DNA of 64,000 nucleotides from SOJA01 sp964598485 (GCA_964598485.1 CAZRCD010000010.1:8512-72511); one strand, 5' to 3'. Shown: positions 44,025 to 54,188, counted from the first letter of the stretch. The notes: generated from the letters alone by a model not told the origin. Numbers and translations: made by a program.

Positions 44025-45065
44025 ATGGGTCTCAGCACATACATTGTTAGAAGACTTTTACTCCTCATTCCTATCCTAATAGGGGTTTCATTACTTATTT
44101 TCGCGATGGCAGAATTCTTTGACCCGTACGCCAGAGCTGCTCTATACGTGGATGTGACCAAAGTTAGAGATTGGGACGCAGTCTTCAGAAAGTACGGCTT
44201 TTCAGACCCGGTGTATGTCAGATATTTCCGTTGGATTAACGAAGTTATACACGGCAACTTAGGTTACTCACAAGAAAATCGCATGTTCGTCTTACAGTGT
44301 ATTATGAGGAAGTTCCCTGCCAGCGTCGAGATAGCACTATTTTCCACGCCGCTCACCATTGTTCTAGGAATATACCTAGGCATGTTATCAGCTGTACACC
44401 GAGACAAACCGATCGACCATATGACAAGAGTTTTCGCAATAATCGGCTGGTCTCTCCCAACCTTTTGGTCTGCAATAATACTGCTTTCATTCTTCTACGG
44501 CGGCTTTGGCATTTTTCCGCCAGGTAGGCTAGGAAGCGCCGCCGATGATTTCATATCCCGTGGCTCAAGAGTTGGCACATACAATGCCTACACAGGCCTT
44601 AACACCATTGACGGATTGCTCAACGGACAACTATGGATAACCTGGGATGCACTGATGCACCTTGTACTTCCATGTATAAACCTGACGATAGTTCAAATAG
44701 CGCTTCTTATAAGGGTGATGCGCTCTAGCATGCTGGAAGAACTCAATAAAGGTTACATTATCACAGCAAGAGCAAAAGGTCTAACCCAAAGCGAAGTCAT
44801 CAATAAACATGCGAGAAGGAACGCTTTAATCCCTGCAATTACTCTGTCAGGGCTGTTAATTGCAGGTATGATGACAGGCGTGGTCATAACGGAAACTGTT
44901 TTCCACATCGAAGGTTTAGGGTCTGCAGCCGCTCGCGCCGCCCTCCATCTTGACATACCATTTGTACTTGGTTTCGCTATGTTCACTGGGATAATTTTTG
45001 TAATGGCGAATTTGATAGTGGACGTATTATATGCTTACATAGATCCACGAATCAGGCTGGTATAA
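44025..45065 (+). CDS. Oligopeptide-type ABC transporter permease (DppB/OppB family)
   Basis: 346 residues, six helices. It starts LSTYIVRRLLLLIPILIGVS, the family N-terminus, and includes the EAA-type cytoplasmic loop (about 250-270, YIITARAKGLTQSEVINKHA) that contacts the ATPases. It is first of a four-gene operon, permease-permease-ATPase-ATPase, with 4-base and 1-base gaps. It pairs with the divergent dockerin-tagged binding protein. Substrate probably peptides or sugars. Confidence 0.92.
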   Translation: MGLSTYIVRRLLLLIPILIGVSLLIFAMAEFFDPYARAALYVDVTKVRDWDAVFRKYGFSDPVYVRYFRWINEVIHGNLGYSQENRMFVLQCIMRKFPASVEIALFSTPLTIVLGIYLGMLSAVHRDKPIDHMTRVFAIIGWSLPTFWSAIILLSFFYGGFGIFPPGRLGSAADDFISRGSRVGTYNAYTGLNTIDGLLNGQLWITWDALMHLVLPCINLTIVQIALLIRVMRSSMLEELNKGYIITARAKGLTQSEVINKHARRNALIPAITLSGLLIAGMMTGVVITETVFHIEGLGSAAARAALHLDIPFVLGFAMFTGIIFVMANLIVDVLYAYIDPRIRLV

Positions 45066-45069
45066 AAGA

Positions 45070-46083
45070 ATGACAAACATCATGTCGAAATTAAAGGAAT
45101 TCAAACAGTCGAAGCAGCCAACAATAAAGGAACTAAAATTTATCGTTCATAGAATAAAAAAAAGCCCTCTCTCAATTATGGGCTTAGCGATAATCCTATT
45201 CTTCACATTTATAGCGGTGCTGGCTCCAGTACTGGCACCCCCGGTTCCTCCGCCTATGGGCAAACTAGATCCATTCATGGTATGGAAAGACCTGAACATC
45301 CCACCACGAGAGCGAAATCTACCGAGCCCTCCAAATCCCACCCATCCATTCGGAACCACAGAACAGAGTTATGACATGTACTACGGATGCATTTGGGGAA
45401 CCATAACAGCGTTCCGCATAGGCTTGATGGTTGTAATTCTGGCTTTAATAATCGGTCTTCTAACAGGATGCGTTGCTGGCTACTATGGAGGAATCATCGA
45501 TGAAATATTGATGCGATTAACCGACATCGTCATCGCCTTCCCAGGTTTGGTTCTCTGTATGGCACTGGTTACAGCTTTACCTCCTCAACTTACTATAAAC
45601 TTAGGCTTTACCCAGTTCGCCATAACATTGAACAAGTTGGACAAAGTCCTGTTAGCCCTCGTCCTAGTTGGATGGCCATCCTACACTAGAGTGATACGAG
45701 GGGAGATATTAAGAGTTAAGGAAGAAGATTACGTCGAGGCTGCTAAAGCTGTTGGATGTTCTGACCTCAGAGTGATCGTTAAGCACATTCTCCCAAACAC
45801 GATATACCCAATTGTGATCATGGCATCTCTAGATACAGGAGCAATTGTCCTGACCGCCGCAGCCTTAAGCTTCCTTGGGATTGGGGCTCCACTAGGTTAC
45901 GCAGACTGGGGACAACTGATAGCCCTGTCAAGAAACTACATCATCTCGAACATAGCTAACCCAGCCGGCAACTGGTGGGTGTGGATAATACCAGGCATGT
46001 TCATATTTACTTTCGTTCTAGGATGGAATCTACTAGGTGACGCGTTCAGAGATATCTTAGATCCAACGCTGAGGAGAAGATAA
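45070..46083 (+). CDS. Oligopeptide-type ABC transporter permease (DppC/OppC family)
   Basis: 337 residues. N-terminal OppC-type segment (IVHRIKKSPLSIMGLAIILF), five to six helices, and the EAA loop EEDYVEAAKAVGCSDLRVIV (about 219-238), followed by KHILPNTIYPIVI. It forms the heterodimeric channel with the preceding gene. It ends 1 base before the next ATPase gene. Confidence 0.92.
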   Translation: MTNIMSKLKEFKQSKQPTIKELKFIVHRIKKSPLSIMGLAIILFFTFIAVLAPVLAPPVPPPMGKLDPFMVWKDLNIPPRERNLPSPPNPTHPFGTTEQSYDMYYGCIWGTITAFRIGLMVVILALIIGLLTGCVAGYYGGIIDEILMRLTDIVIAFPGLVLCMALVTALPPQLTINLGFTQFAITLNKLDKVLLALVLVGWPSYTRVIRGEILRVKEEDYVEAAKAVGCSDLRVIVKHILPNTIYPIVIMASLDTGAIVLTAAALSFLGIGAPLGYADWGQLIALSRNYIISNIANPAGNWWVWIIPGMFIFTFVLGWNLLGDAFRDILDPTLRRR

Positions 46084-46084
46084 A

Positions 46085-47188
46085 ATGGGCAAGCTCATTG
46101 AAGTTCAAGATCTAGTGTTAAGATTCTACACGTACGATGGAGTTGTCAAAGCCCTTGAAGGAGTTAACCTATTTGTAAAGGAAGGCGAGACACTTGGCGT
46201 CGTGGGTGAAACTGGATGCGGGAAAACCATGACTGGTCTCTCAATCTTAGATATCACTCCGGCGCCAGGAAAAATAGAAGGCGGTAAAGTTTTCTTCAAA
46301 ACCAGACATGGAAAAACCATAGACCTCTTAGCCCAAGAGGATCGTATTTTAAGGATGATTAGAGGAAAACATATTTCCATGATCTTCCAAGAACCAGGTT
46401 CTGCCCTGAATCCCGTATACACCGTTGAGAATCAAATTGCAGAAGTCCTTTTGCACCACAGAAGAAAGGAACTATTGGAGAGGACGCTTGCTCAAATTGA
46501 AAAAGACGGAATGGAAAAAAAGATTTACAAGAAGATGTTGGAAAACCCCAACTCACGCACCCTTAAGGTTTTCTTAAAAATTCCAATTATCGGAAGATGC
46601 AAAAGGCTAAAGAAGGAAGTTAGAAAGGAGGTTCTCAACATCCTCAAAGAGATGGAGATAGGGGATCCAGAGAGAGTTGCAAAGATGTATCCCCACGAGC
46701 TTAGTGGAGGCATGCAGCAACGTGTCGTAATAGCCATGGCGCTCGCGTGTGACCCAAGGCTCCTAATAGCAGACGAACCAACAACTTCCTTAGACGTGAC
46801 TGTTCAAGCTCAAATCCTAGACCTAATAAGGAGACTTAAAAAAAGATTAGGATCATCAGTTATATACATAACTCACGACATGGGAGTTATCGCCGAGATA
46901 TCCGACCGTGTAGCTGTAATGTACGCTGGCAACGTCTGCGAAGTCGCAGAAGTCAAAGAACTTTTCAAGAGACCAATTCATCCGTACACTATAGCCTTGC
47001 TAGAATCCATTCCAAAACCTGGGGAAGGGTTTAAATCCATCGTGGGCATGGTACCTAACCTAATAAATCCTCCCACAGGTTGCAGGTTTCACCCAAGATG
47101 CCCCTTCGCCAAGACCATATGCAAAGAGAAAATGCCAAAGATTAAAGAGGTAAAGAAAGAACATTTCGTTGCGTGTCATTTATATTAG
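46085..47188 (+). CDS. Oligopeptide-type ABC transporter ATP-binding protein (DppD family)
   Basis: 367 residues. Walker A GETGCGKT (41-48), Q-loop FQEPGSALNPVYT, signature LSGGMQQRVVIAMALA, Walker B LLIADEPTTSLD, H-loop YITHDMGV. The C-terminal Opp/Dpp extension ends in the cysteine-bearing GCRFHPRCPFA with two more cysteines, probably an Fe-S or zinc site as in DppD. A charged insert of about 60 residues between Q-loop and signature is longer than usual. Confidence 0.93.
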   Translation: MGKLIEVQDLVLRFYTYDGVVKALEGVNLFVKEGETLGVVGETGCGKTMTGLSILDITPAPGKIEGGKVFFKTRHGKTIDLLAQEDRILRMIRGKHISMIFQEPGSALNPVYTVENQIAEVLLHHRRKELLERTLAQIEKDGMEKKIYKKMLENPNSRTLKVFLKIPIIGRCKRLKKEVRKEVLNILKEMEIGDPERVAKMYPHELSGGMQQRVVIAMALACDPRLLIADEPTTSLDVTVQAQILDLIRRLKKRLGSSVIYITHDMGVIAEISDRVAVMYAGNVCEVAEVKELFKRPIHPYTIALLESIPKPGEGFKSIVGMVPNLINPPTGCRFHPRCPFAKTICKEKMPKIKEVKKEHFVACHLY

Positions 47189-47198
47189 AGGTGTAAAA

Positions 47199-48248
47199 TT
47201 GAGCGTCATGCTAGAAGCAGAAAGCTTAAAAAAGTATTACCCCATAAAAGGTGGGATTCTCAAAAGAAAGGTAGCTGATGTCAGAGCTGTAGACTGTGTT
47301 AACCTAAGCATAATGAGAGGAGAATGTTTTGGCTTAGTCGGAGAATCAGGATGCGGCAAAACGACGTTTGGCAAAACACTTATTCGATTACTTAAACCGA
47401 CTGCAGGCCATGTATACTTCAACATTACACCTGAAGTGAGCGAAGAAATAAAGAAGCTTGAGGGCTCAAGTCAAAGTGCACATAGACTTAAAAAACTCAG
47501 AAAACAGTACGACATCGCTAAATTCAAGAGAGGAAAGCTGAAAGCTCTAAGAAGAAAAATGCAAATAGTCTACCAGGATCCAACACGTTCTCTCGATCCA
47601 CGGATGCTCGTTAAGGACACAGTTGCGGAACCACTACTAGTGCAAAAAATAGCAAAGGGAGCAGAAGCTAGAAAAAGAGTGCTGAAAACGCTTGAAAAAG
47701 TAGGACTAGGGGCAATGCATCTATACAGATACCCTCATGAGTTCAGCGGAGGACAAAGACAAAGAATAGCAATAGCTAGAGCCTTCATAATTAATCCAGA
47801 ATTCGTGGTTCTCGATGAACCAACATCCGCGGTGGACGTTTCTGTACGTGCTCAGCTGCTTGACCTCTTCCAGAAATTACGCAAAGATACGAACCTAACG
47901 TATCTGTTCATCAGTCACGATCTAAGCGTTGTTGAATGCATAAGCGATAGAGTCGCAGTTATGTATGTTGGAAAAGTGGTTGAACTAGCACAAACAACAG
48001 AGATCTTCCATAACCCACTTCATCCTTACACGCAAGCATTAATGTCTGCAATTCCAATTCCAGATCCCACAGTCAAAAAGAAGCGAATACTACTTACTGG
48101 AGATGTCCCAAGCCCAGTCAACCCTCCCGCTGGTTGCAGATTCCACCCCAGATGCTCACAAGTAATGGATATTTGCCGTAAGGAGGAACCCGAGCTCAGG
48201 GATATAGGAAACGGACACATTGTGGCTTGTCACCTTATGAACAAATGA
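47199..48248 (+). CDS. Oligopeptide-type ABC transporter ATP-binding protein (DppF family)
   Basis: 349 residues from TTG 47199, placed five bases after GAGGTG; the ATG at 47208 is an alternative, and the frame is open to 47169. Walker A GESGCGKT, signature FSGGQRQRIAIARAFI, Walker B FVVLDEPTSAVD, H-loop FISHDLSVV, and the same GCRFHPRCS extension with cysteines. An insert of about 60 residues (EEIKKLEGSSQSAHRLKKLR and onward) after the Walker A region is atypical. It energises the importer with the preceding ATPase. Confidence 0.93.
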   Translation: MSVMLEAESLKKYYPIKGGILKRKVADVRAVDCVNLSIMRGECFGLVGESGCGKTTFGKTLIRLLKPTAGHVYFNITPEVSEEIKKLEGSSQSAHRLKKLRKQYDIAKFKRGKLKALRRKMQIVYQDPTRSLDPRMLVKDTVAEPLLVQKIAKGAEARKRVLKTLEKVGLGAMHLYRYPHEFSGGQRQRIAIARAFIINPEFVVLDEPTSAVDVSVRAQLLDLFQKLRKDTNLTYLFISHDLSVVECISDRVAVMYVGKVVELAQTTEIFHNPLHPYTQALMSAIPIPDPTVKKKRILLTGDVPSPVNPPAGCRFHPRCSQVMDICRKEEPELRDIGNGHIVACHLMNK

Positions 48249-48386
48249 TTTATGCTCAGAGTCCTTGACTAAGATTAGAGTTCAAGCTTCTAAAAAGTTC
48301 TCGTTTTTGACAGTGGAAAAGATTTTCACAAAACTTAAATAAAATTATGAGATTATAATGTCTTGTAGGAGAAGGAGAGATGCATA

Positions 48387-48638
48387 ATGTTAAAGTTTAG
48401 ATATGTTCTAACGAAGGAAGGGGTGAATAGATGCCTCAAAAACGAATTCTATCTACAAGATACCTCAATATATAAAGGTTATACCGAAAAAATTTTTCGT
48501 TTGTTGCACAGATCAGAAAGACCTTTAACAATCAGAGAAATCGGTAACTTAACCGGAATAAAAACCCGTTCAGTGAACGGGGTAATAACCTTCAACATTT
48601 ACGCAGGATACATCATGCGAATACCCATTCACTATTAA
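48387..48638 (+). CDS. Small winged-helix-like protein
   Basis: 83 residues. KIFRLLHRSERPLTIREIGN followed by LTGIKTRSVNGVITFNIYAG and a short basic C-terminus fits a MarR/ArsR-type winged helix. No sensor domain is present. It could regulate the neighbouring importer or be a remnant. The preceding region contains a TATA-like TAAATAAAATTATG. Confidence 0.55.
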   Translation: MLKFRYVLTKEGVNRCLKNEFYLQDTSIYKGYTEKIFRLLHRSERPLTIREIGNLTGIKTRSVNGVITFNIYAGYIMRIPIHY

Positions 48639-48649
48639 TTGTGGAACAA

Positions 48650-49066
48650 CTATTGTTCATATTGTTGCGCGGAAAACTTGGCAGAATTACTCAATTGCAA
48701 TACGACGTTTTCTACATGTCTCCAAAACTCTTTTTCCAGCTTCAGCTCAGCTTCTTCCGATTTCAGTTTTCTCAAAAGGAAATATCCACCAAATAACATT
48801 GTTTCTAAGAAAAAAGAAGGAGGAGAACTGCGCCCTTTTCCACCCTTACAAAGATCAAACTTTACAACAAGGTCATCAGATGTCCCCTCCACAGTTACAT
48901 TCACATACCCACCTATCTTAAAATGTGGCGAATCCTCCGCAAGTATTTGATAACCAGCTGATATTTTTCCCTTTATCGCTTCGAAATCCTTTGCTTTAAA
49001 GAAGTCGCCTATGCGTGTAGTAAGTAATGCCAGATTGACACTCCTCCCTTTCCACCTCTTCTGCAT
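48650..49066 (-). CDS. Hypothetical protein
   Basis: 138 residues, no signal or membrane segment. Central hydrophobic strand and a C-terminal amphipathic helix (LRKLKSEEAELKLEKEFWRH). The middle (IGGYVNVTVEGTSDDLVVKF) suggests a beta-rich domain, possibly a small lipid- or ligand-binding fold. Unknown family. It is convergent with the winged-helix gene. Confidence 0.55.
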   Translation of the reverse strand: MQKRWKGRSVNLALLTTRIGDFFKAKDFEAIKGKISAGYQILAEDSPHFKIGGYVNVTVEGTSDDLVVKFDLCKGGKGRSSPPSFFLETMLFGGYFLLRKLKSEEAELKLEKEFWRHVENVVLQLSNSAKFSAQQYEQ

Positions 49067-49308
49067 ATCTAATCACTGTTAAAAGTCTCACTATACTTAA
49101 AAAAGCTTACGACATTCCCCTACCCTGAATTTTTTCGCCTAGCAAACATCTAGACCAACAAAGTAAGCATAATCAACCATCTTAAATGGGAATTAAAACA
49201 TCGCAAGCCTAATCGTGAATGTCTAAAAGCTTCGTAGAAATATTTATCTGAAAGGCTCAGTCTATATAGTAAACGTGAGAGGGCCTAACTTGTCGAGATG
49301 AAAAAATA

Positions 49309-49812
49309 ATGGGGAAAAAAGCGAAGGTAGCAAGAAGAAAAAAAGGAAAATTGAACAAAAACATAGCAATTTTATCGGTTGTTGCAATAATGGTTGCGAT
49401 TATCACAATATCAGCGCTATATCAAAGTGAACAGCAACCAGCTTCAAAAGAGGCAGCCGCTGAATACTTCGAGTTTTCAGGGGCACTTGCCGAAGCAGTG
49501 GCTGAGGACGAAATCAATAGTTCTATTTTTATAAAACAAATATGGTTCAACGTTACGGCCGTAAAAGGAGATGCTACGGAAGTGTTTATCTTTCCCCTTC
49601 AAGGAATGGTAGAGCGAATAGACGCCCCACAATATCAAAAAATAATTCAAGGAGAAACCAAACTAGCTAATGTAATGTACAATAAAGCGGTGCAAAGCAA
49701 AAAAGAGGATGGATATCCCGTTAAATTTGATGTGACATCTCACGAGGCTGAAGGACAGGTTACCATTTATATTACTGAATTCTTTCCTCCTCTTTTTCCT
49801 TTCGGTTATTAG
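49309..49812 (+). CDS. Membrane-anchored small extracellular protein
   Basis: 167 residues. A very basic start (KKAKVARRKKGKLNKN), one membrane helix (about 21-41), then an outer beta-rich domain (about 60-167; IKQIWFNVTAVKGDATEVFI, VTIYITEFFPP). No known family. Upstream there is a TATA-like CTATATAGTAA near 49262. Confidence 0.6.
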   Translation: MGKKAKVARRKKGKLNKNIAILSVVAIMVAIITISALYQSEQQPASKEAAAEYFEFSGALAEAVAEDEINSSIFIKQIWFNVTAVKGDATEVFIFPLQGMVERIDAPQYQKIIQGETKLANVMYNKAVQSKKEDGYPVKFDVTSHEAEGQVTIYITEFFPPLFPFGY

Positions 49813-49920
49813 CTCCACTGTGAGACAAGTTTACACTTTCATTTTCATTTCCAAATTCCCATAAATGTTTTGAAATGGATTCTACACTTGCAGTGTTAGA
49901 GCCAAAACCTGCGGATTTAA

Positions 49921-51696
49921 CTAATCCACGAATTTTTTGAGTTGACTTTTATACATCTCAATGATCTCCTTAACTGTTGTTGCATCTTCAGCTGCCTTGT
50001 CAAGCCGATAGTTTCCTGTAAATCTTGGAAACCTTATTGCCAAGCCGCTTCCTTTGCGTATGACACTCATGGCACACGCATGTATTGGGCTGAGGGTGAT
50101 TTCGGCGCCGAGAACTTCAATAACAACGATTGGTTCAAACCAAACATCTGCCTCAATTGCGGATTGCACCCTCGGATGTTTATGAGAAAGCTTATGCTTG
50201 CCTAAGATTTTAGGCAGTTTTTCTAGATCTTCATCCGTGAAGCCTGTTCCACATTTCGTCACGGTTTCAAAAGTGTCGTTAGTATGGTCGTAGGCTGCTA
50301 AAAGTAATGCTCCATAGGTTCCAGCCCGTTTTCCTCTACCGTGAAAGGCACCGACTACCACCAAGTCCACAGTGTCAGTCATCTCGCTTTTATAGTCTCG
50401 TTTATATTTTATCCAAAGCCAACCTCTAGCCCCAGCTTGATAAACTGAGTCTTCTGCAATGGATTTGCAGACTAAGCCTTCGCAACCGTGCTCTACAGCT
50501 TCGAGAAAGAATTTTTCCAGTTCTTTCACGTTGCCCGTGACTATGTATTGGGCAATTTTTACTCTACCGCTTTCTTCGATTGTTTTTTCAAGCGCCCGCC
50601 GCCTAATAGGATACGGTTTTAAAGTTAGGTCTTTACCATTAACATAAAGTGCATCAAACATGAATAGAGAAACAGGATATTCTTCCATAGCCTTTTCAAT
50701 TTCATACTTGCGTCTGCGATGCATTAGCTCTTGAAAAGGTCGCATCTCGCCAGTGCCAGGACCTATTGCGACGCATTCACCTTCTAAAATGGCGTCTTTT
50801 GCTTTCACATAGTTCTTAAGAAGTTCAACAGCGTCTGGGTATTGGTCTGAAATGTTTTCTAAGCGTCTAGAAAATAAGGTAACTTTATCGCCTTTTTTGT
50901 GGGCTTGTATTCTTTCGCCATCATACTTGTATTCGGCTATGCATTTTCCCCCGAGCTTTTCCAGAATCTCTTCTGGCAAAGAAAGCCTTTCACACAACAT
51001 AGCCCTGATGGGTTCACCCACAGATATCTCAAATTTTTTGACCCCTTCTAACCCTTTCTCAGCAACTATTTTTGCGACCCCTCCGAGGTCTGAGGAAACG
51101 TTGTATGCGCGTTCTAAATATCCGCGGTTTTCCTTTCCACCGCCATAGGCTATTGCTAAAGCGTCTAGAACAGTCATGTCAGCGATACCTAAGCGAAGGT
51201 TTCCAGTAACTGTCCGCATAATGTATTTGGCTTCTTTAGGGGCTGCATCAGCCAAAAGCCCGGCTAAAAGCGCCATTTTAAGGTCAACTGCACCGGAACC
51301 CGAAGTCCTAGCCATTTTATCAAGAACCCCATAAACTCTTTGAACTGTTAAGGGCCGTTGGAAAAACGTTATCTGCCTTTTATTAGCTATAAACTTCTGG
51401 GCCGTCCGTCCAATGTCTCCTGTCCTTTTTATGTCTTCTTCAATTTCGCTTTCTTTCATTCCAGAAGCTCGAGCGAGGGCTCTTATTGCAAGTTTCTCAG
51501 CCACGCCTATTTCAAGACTAACAAAGTCTGGGTATATTTTGCCCTGAGTTAAGTATACGACTTTATCGATTATCTCCTTTGGTGTATTTTTCAAAAGGTC
51601 AACTAAGAGGGCTGTCATTTCCAGCCTTTTTGTTGTGGCCTCAATTTTTTCGTAAGCATCAGCAATTACAGCGTATCTCAATAGATTGAACCTCAC
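49921..51696 (-). CDS. lig: ATP-dependent DNA ligase (archaeal type)
   Basis: 591 residues, the usual length. Seals DNA nicks in replication and repair. N-terminal DNA-binding domain (about 1-230), adenylation domain with nucleotidyl motif I EYKYDGERIQ (adenylated lysine K257), motif III FMFDALYVNG, motif IV EGLVCKS and motif V GWLWIKYKRDYKS, then OB-fold domain to the end. Family-typical KMARTSGSGAVDLKM near residue 130. Monocistronic; the left neighbour runs convergently. Confidence 0.97.
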   Translation of the reverse strand: MRFNLLRYAVIADAYEKIEATTKRLEMTALLVDLLKNTPKEIIDKVVYLTQGKIYPDFVSLEIGVAEKLAIRALARASGMKESEIEEDIKRTGDIGRTAQKFIANKRQITFFQRPLTVQRVYGVLDKMARTSGSGAVDLKMALLAGLLADAAPKEAKYIMRTVTGNLRLGIADMTVLDALAIAYGGGKENRGYLERAYNVSSDLGGVAKIVAEKGLEGVKKFEISVGEPIRAMLCERLSLPEEILEKLGGKCIAEYKYDGERIQAHKKGDKVTLFSRRLENISDQYPDAVELLKNYVKAKDAILEGECVAIGPGTGEMRPFQELMHRRRKYEIEKAMEEYPVSLFMFDALYVNGKDLTLKPYPIRRRALEKTIEESGRVKIAQYIVTGNVKELEKFFLEAVEHGCEGLVCKSIAEDSVYQAGARGWLWIKYKRDYKSEMTDTVDLVVVGAFHGRGKRAGTYGALLLAAYDHTNDTFETVTKCGTGFTDEDLEKLPKILGKHKLSHKHPRVQSAIEADVWFEPIVVIEVLGAEITLSPIHACAMSVIRKGSGLAIRFPRFTGNYRLDKAAEDATTVKEIIEMYKSQLKKFVD

Positions 51697-52166
51697 AAAT
51701 ATAAAGTGTGAATGCGAAGATATTAAAACTTCATTCCGTCAAGCTTCCTTAATAAGTCTACAAGTCTTTCAATGGCTAGTTTTCAAGAGGTCTCACCCTT
51801 CTCTTTAGAAGCCATTGGCAGGGTCACCTACAACACCTGTTGCGCTTATTTCTTTTGCTCGGAAATCCCCAAGAAACCTCTGATCCGTTTCCTTAATCCT
51901 ATTTTTGTGTACTTTGATTTCGGAAGCTTAATCTCCGGCTTTTTTAATTCTCTCTTTAACAGGAATTTTTCTGGATGTAGCTTTTAAGCAGTTTTAATGG
52001 AAATGTTAGTTTTGGAATCCAATTGCTGATCTGGATGAAAATAATAGACGTATCAAAGGTAGCCAGGACTTCGGTAAAACAGTCTAACCCAACTACCTTA
52101 TAAATGATAGAAAATTTTCCGCAAGCGTTATTTCTTAATTAAACTATCATTGACTCGGAGAAAGAA
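51697..52166. other. Intergenic region, no gene supported
   Basis: Contains plus-strand open frame 51772-51987, which looks non-coding. The minus strand has short readable pieces in two frames (KLPKSKYTKIGLRKRIRGFL and KEISATGVVGDPANGF) that may be remnants. The TATA of the NosD remnant gene probably lies near 52125. Confidence 0.3.
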
Positions 52167-52345
52167 TTGTTAAAGAGAATAGTTTTTGGAATTCTCGTCA
52201 TGCTATTAATCGGTATGTTAACGTCAACATTTAACATTCAACTAGCAAAAGCAGAGCCTAGACGATAATTGTTCCAGATGATTACCCAACAATTCAAGAA
52301 GCCATTGGCCATGCAAACGAAGGCGACACAGTTCTCGGCATTTAA
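52167..52345 (+). pseudogene. Start of a NosD-type surface protein, frameshifted and truncated
   Basis: TTG at 52167 begins a signal peptide LLKRIVFGILVMLLIGMLTS then TFNIQLAKAEPR, stopping at TAA (52266). One base further the classic parallel beta-helix opening IIVPDDYPTIQEAIGHANEG appears in another frame and ends at TAA (52345). Restoring one base after AGA joins them. Nothing of the rest of the gene remains, so it is a deleted or truncated copy of a NosD-like gene such as that at 62199. Confidence 0.8.
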
Positions 52346-52486
52346 CTATGGTTAGATGCGACAAAATTAAGGTTGTTTGTTCGCATGTGTGCATTTCTGT
52401 TTTCTACAAAACTATTAAGAGCAAATTCAATGTAAATAGCATGGTTTATTAGGCTCTGTAGCGAAAATGTTTAGGTATGAGGTTGC

Positions 52487-53266
52487 ATGAACAAAAAACT
52501 GGCAATCATCTCAGTACTCCTTGCGATTATCGGAGCTGGACTTGAGGTCTGCCGTATTACAAACGCGTCTTCATCACCGATAGAGGGGTTAGCGCACCTA
52601 GAGATTACAACATACATGACCAATTTTACGAAAGTCAATGAAACCTACGTTATCACAGTGATAGGTGTGGTCCAGAACAACCTTACAACTAACGTAAAAT
52701 CGGTCAAAATCAATGCGACCTTCTACGACGCTCAGAACAACACTATTGGAAAAAGTTATGCCTCTACTGAATTGGAGATATTCAAACCTGAGCAGAGAGC
52801 GCCCTTCACACTCTATTTCTCATCCATAGAAGCCTCAGCCCGATTAGAGCTCGTAGCATCATGTGTCGAGACAGATGAGGAACCCGTCGCTGGACTCAAA
52901 ATCCTAGAAGAAACTTTACACACGTACATTGACGAGAATGGGTATTACAGAATCACCGGAGAAGTCCGCAACGATGCGAGAGGTAAAGCCGTCATGGGGA
53001 AGGTGATCTGTATCAATTACGATGGAAAGGGCAACATGATAGCTTTGTCCCGTGCATTTACGAACCCTCAGAATATACCTTCAGGTGGTAACGCATCCTT
53101 TGAACTTAGTTCAAAGCCATACAAGATAAAGCCAGCGAGTTATGAATTACTGGTAATTGCGCACCACTACGTACTGATACCCATCGAGAATTACATATTT
53201 TTCGCCATTTTGACAGCAACCTTCATTGCCTTTATCGTTTACATGAAGCGAAAGAGAGGTTGGTGA
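52487..53266 (+). CDS. Surface protein with two FxLYD-like domains and C-terminal anchor
   Basis: 259 residues. Signal peptide (about 1-28), two similar domains of the FxLYD type (about 45-130: YVITVIGVVQNNLTTNVKSV, NATFYDAQNN; about 140-225: YYRITGEVRNDARGKAVMGK, VICINYDGKGN), membrane helix (about 234-253) and basic end MKRKRGW. It is probably an outward-facing receptor or scaffold. Not related to the cohesin locus by domain type. Confidence 0.75.
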   Translation: MNKKLAIISVLLAIIGAGLEVCRITNASSSPIEGLAHLEITTYMTNFTKVNETYVITVIGVVQNNLTTNVKSVKINATFYDAQNNTIGKSYASTELEIFKPEQRAPFTLYFSSIEASARLELVASCVETDEEPVAGLKILEETLHTYIDENGYYRITGEVRNDARGKAVMGKVICINYDGKGNMIALSRAFTNPQNIPSGGNASFELSSKPYKIKPASYELLVIAHHYVLIPIENYIFFAILTATFIAFIVYMKRKRGW

Positions 53267-53555
53267 ACCTATAGGTCAATTGTTTATACATCAAATATAA
53301 ACCGGTGTTTTATGAGTCAAAAGTCGCCTCGTAAGCTAATTGTTCTAATGTATGCGGACTGAGAGTTATTGTTCCGGAAAATCCATGTGACGCGAAGAAA
53401 CACCATAATACATTGGTGGTGCCACAAGGGCATATTGAGCTGTTCGCAGCTTCAAACAGGTACAACAGCCACATCATGCACAGCTAAGAATTCCTTTACG
53501 TCTAGCCATGTAAGTTCGCCCAGATAGTAACTACGCATTTCCATGAGTAAACTCT

Positions 53556-54086
53556 CTAAAAGGTTTCATAATGGACTATTTGACTTATAGGTCTTCTACT
53601 TCGTGGTGGAGGAGTCTCAGCTGGATAACCCACGGGAATTATGGCTACAGGTCTTATTCCATGAGGAATCTTCAATGTTTCTTTTGCTTCTTCCTCTCTG
53701 AATGCGCCAACCCAGCAGGTGCCTAACCCGAACGAGTAAGCGGCTAGTTGAATGTTCTGTATGGCGGCGGCTGTGTCTTGTATGCAGTATAGGGTTTTGC
53801 CGCGCACACCATAACCTTGTGAGGAACGGGCTTCATTTGCACAAACAACGATCACAACCGTGGCTTCTTCAATGAAAGTTTGACCCAAAGCGGCTTCAAC
53901 AAGTCTTCTCCTGATTTCTGGCTTTCGCACAATTATGAATTCCCATGGTTGAATGTTTCCTGCGGAAGGCGCCCACCGAGCTGCATCAATAAGCTTTTTA
54001 ACAATTTCTGTTGGAACGTCGTCACTTTTGAAGGCTCTTATGCTTCTTCTTCCTTTGATGGCTTCCAGAACATCCATAAGTTTCAC
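53556..54086 (-). CDS. Nitroreductase family protein
   Basis: 176 residues, the small-size class. The FMN-binding nitroreductase pattern is present: IKGRRSIRAFKSDDVPTEIV (about 10-29), WAPSAGNIQPWEFIIVRKP (about 38-56), DTAAAIQNIQLAAYSFGLGT (about 104-123) and CWVGAFREEEAKE. Uses NAD(P)H to reduce an electron acceptor or substrate; physiological role unknown. The ATG at codon 4 is a second possible start. Confidence 0.9.
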   Translation of the reverse strand: MKLMDVLEAIKGRRSIRAFKSDDVPTEIVKKLIDAARWAPSAGNIQPWEFIIVRKPEIRRRLVEAALGQTFIEEATVVIVVCANEARSSQGYGVRGKTLYCIQDTAAAIQNIQLAAYSFGLGTCWVGAFREEEAKETLKIPHGIRPVAIIPVGYPAETPPPRSRRPISQIVHYETF

Positions 54087-54188
54087 CTTTTCAGCCTATA
54101 GTTTCCACGCAAGCCGTATATGTTTTCCTCGGTTTTATGAAACAGTTTTAAGCACGCTGAATAGTTTAAAGTTTGCCTAGTGTGAAAG

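Noticed and set aside
51772..51987. 71-residue plus-strand frame
   Set aside because: Irregular residue composition and no start context or family; treated as non-coding.
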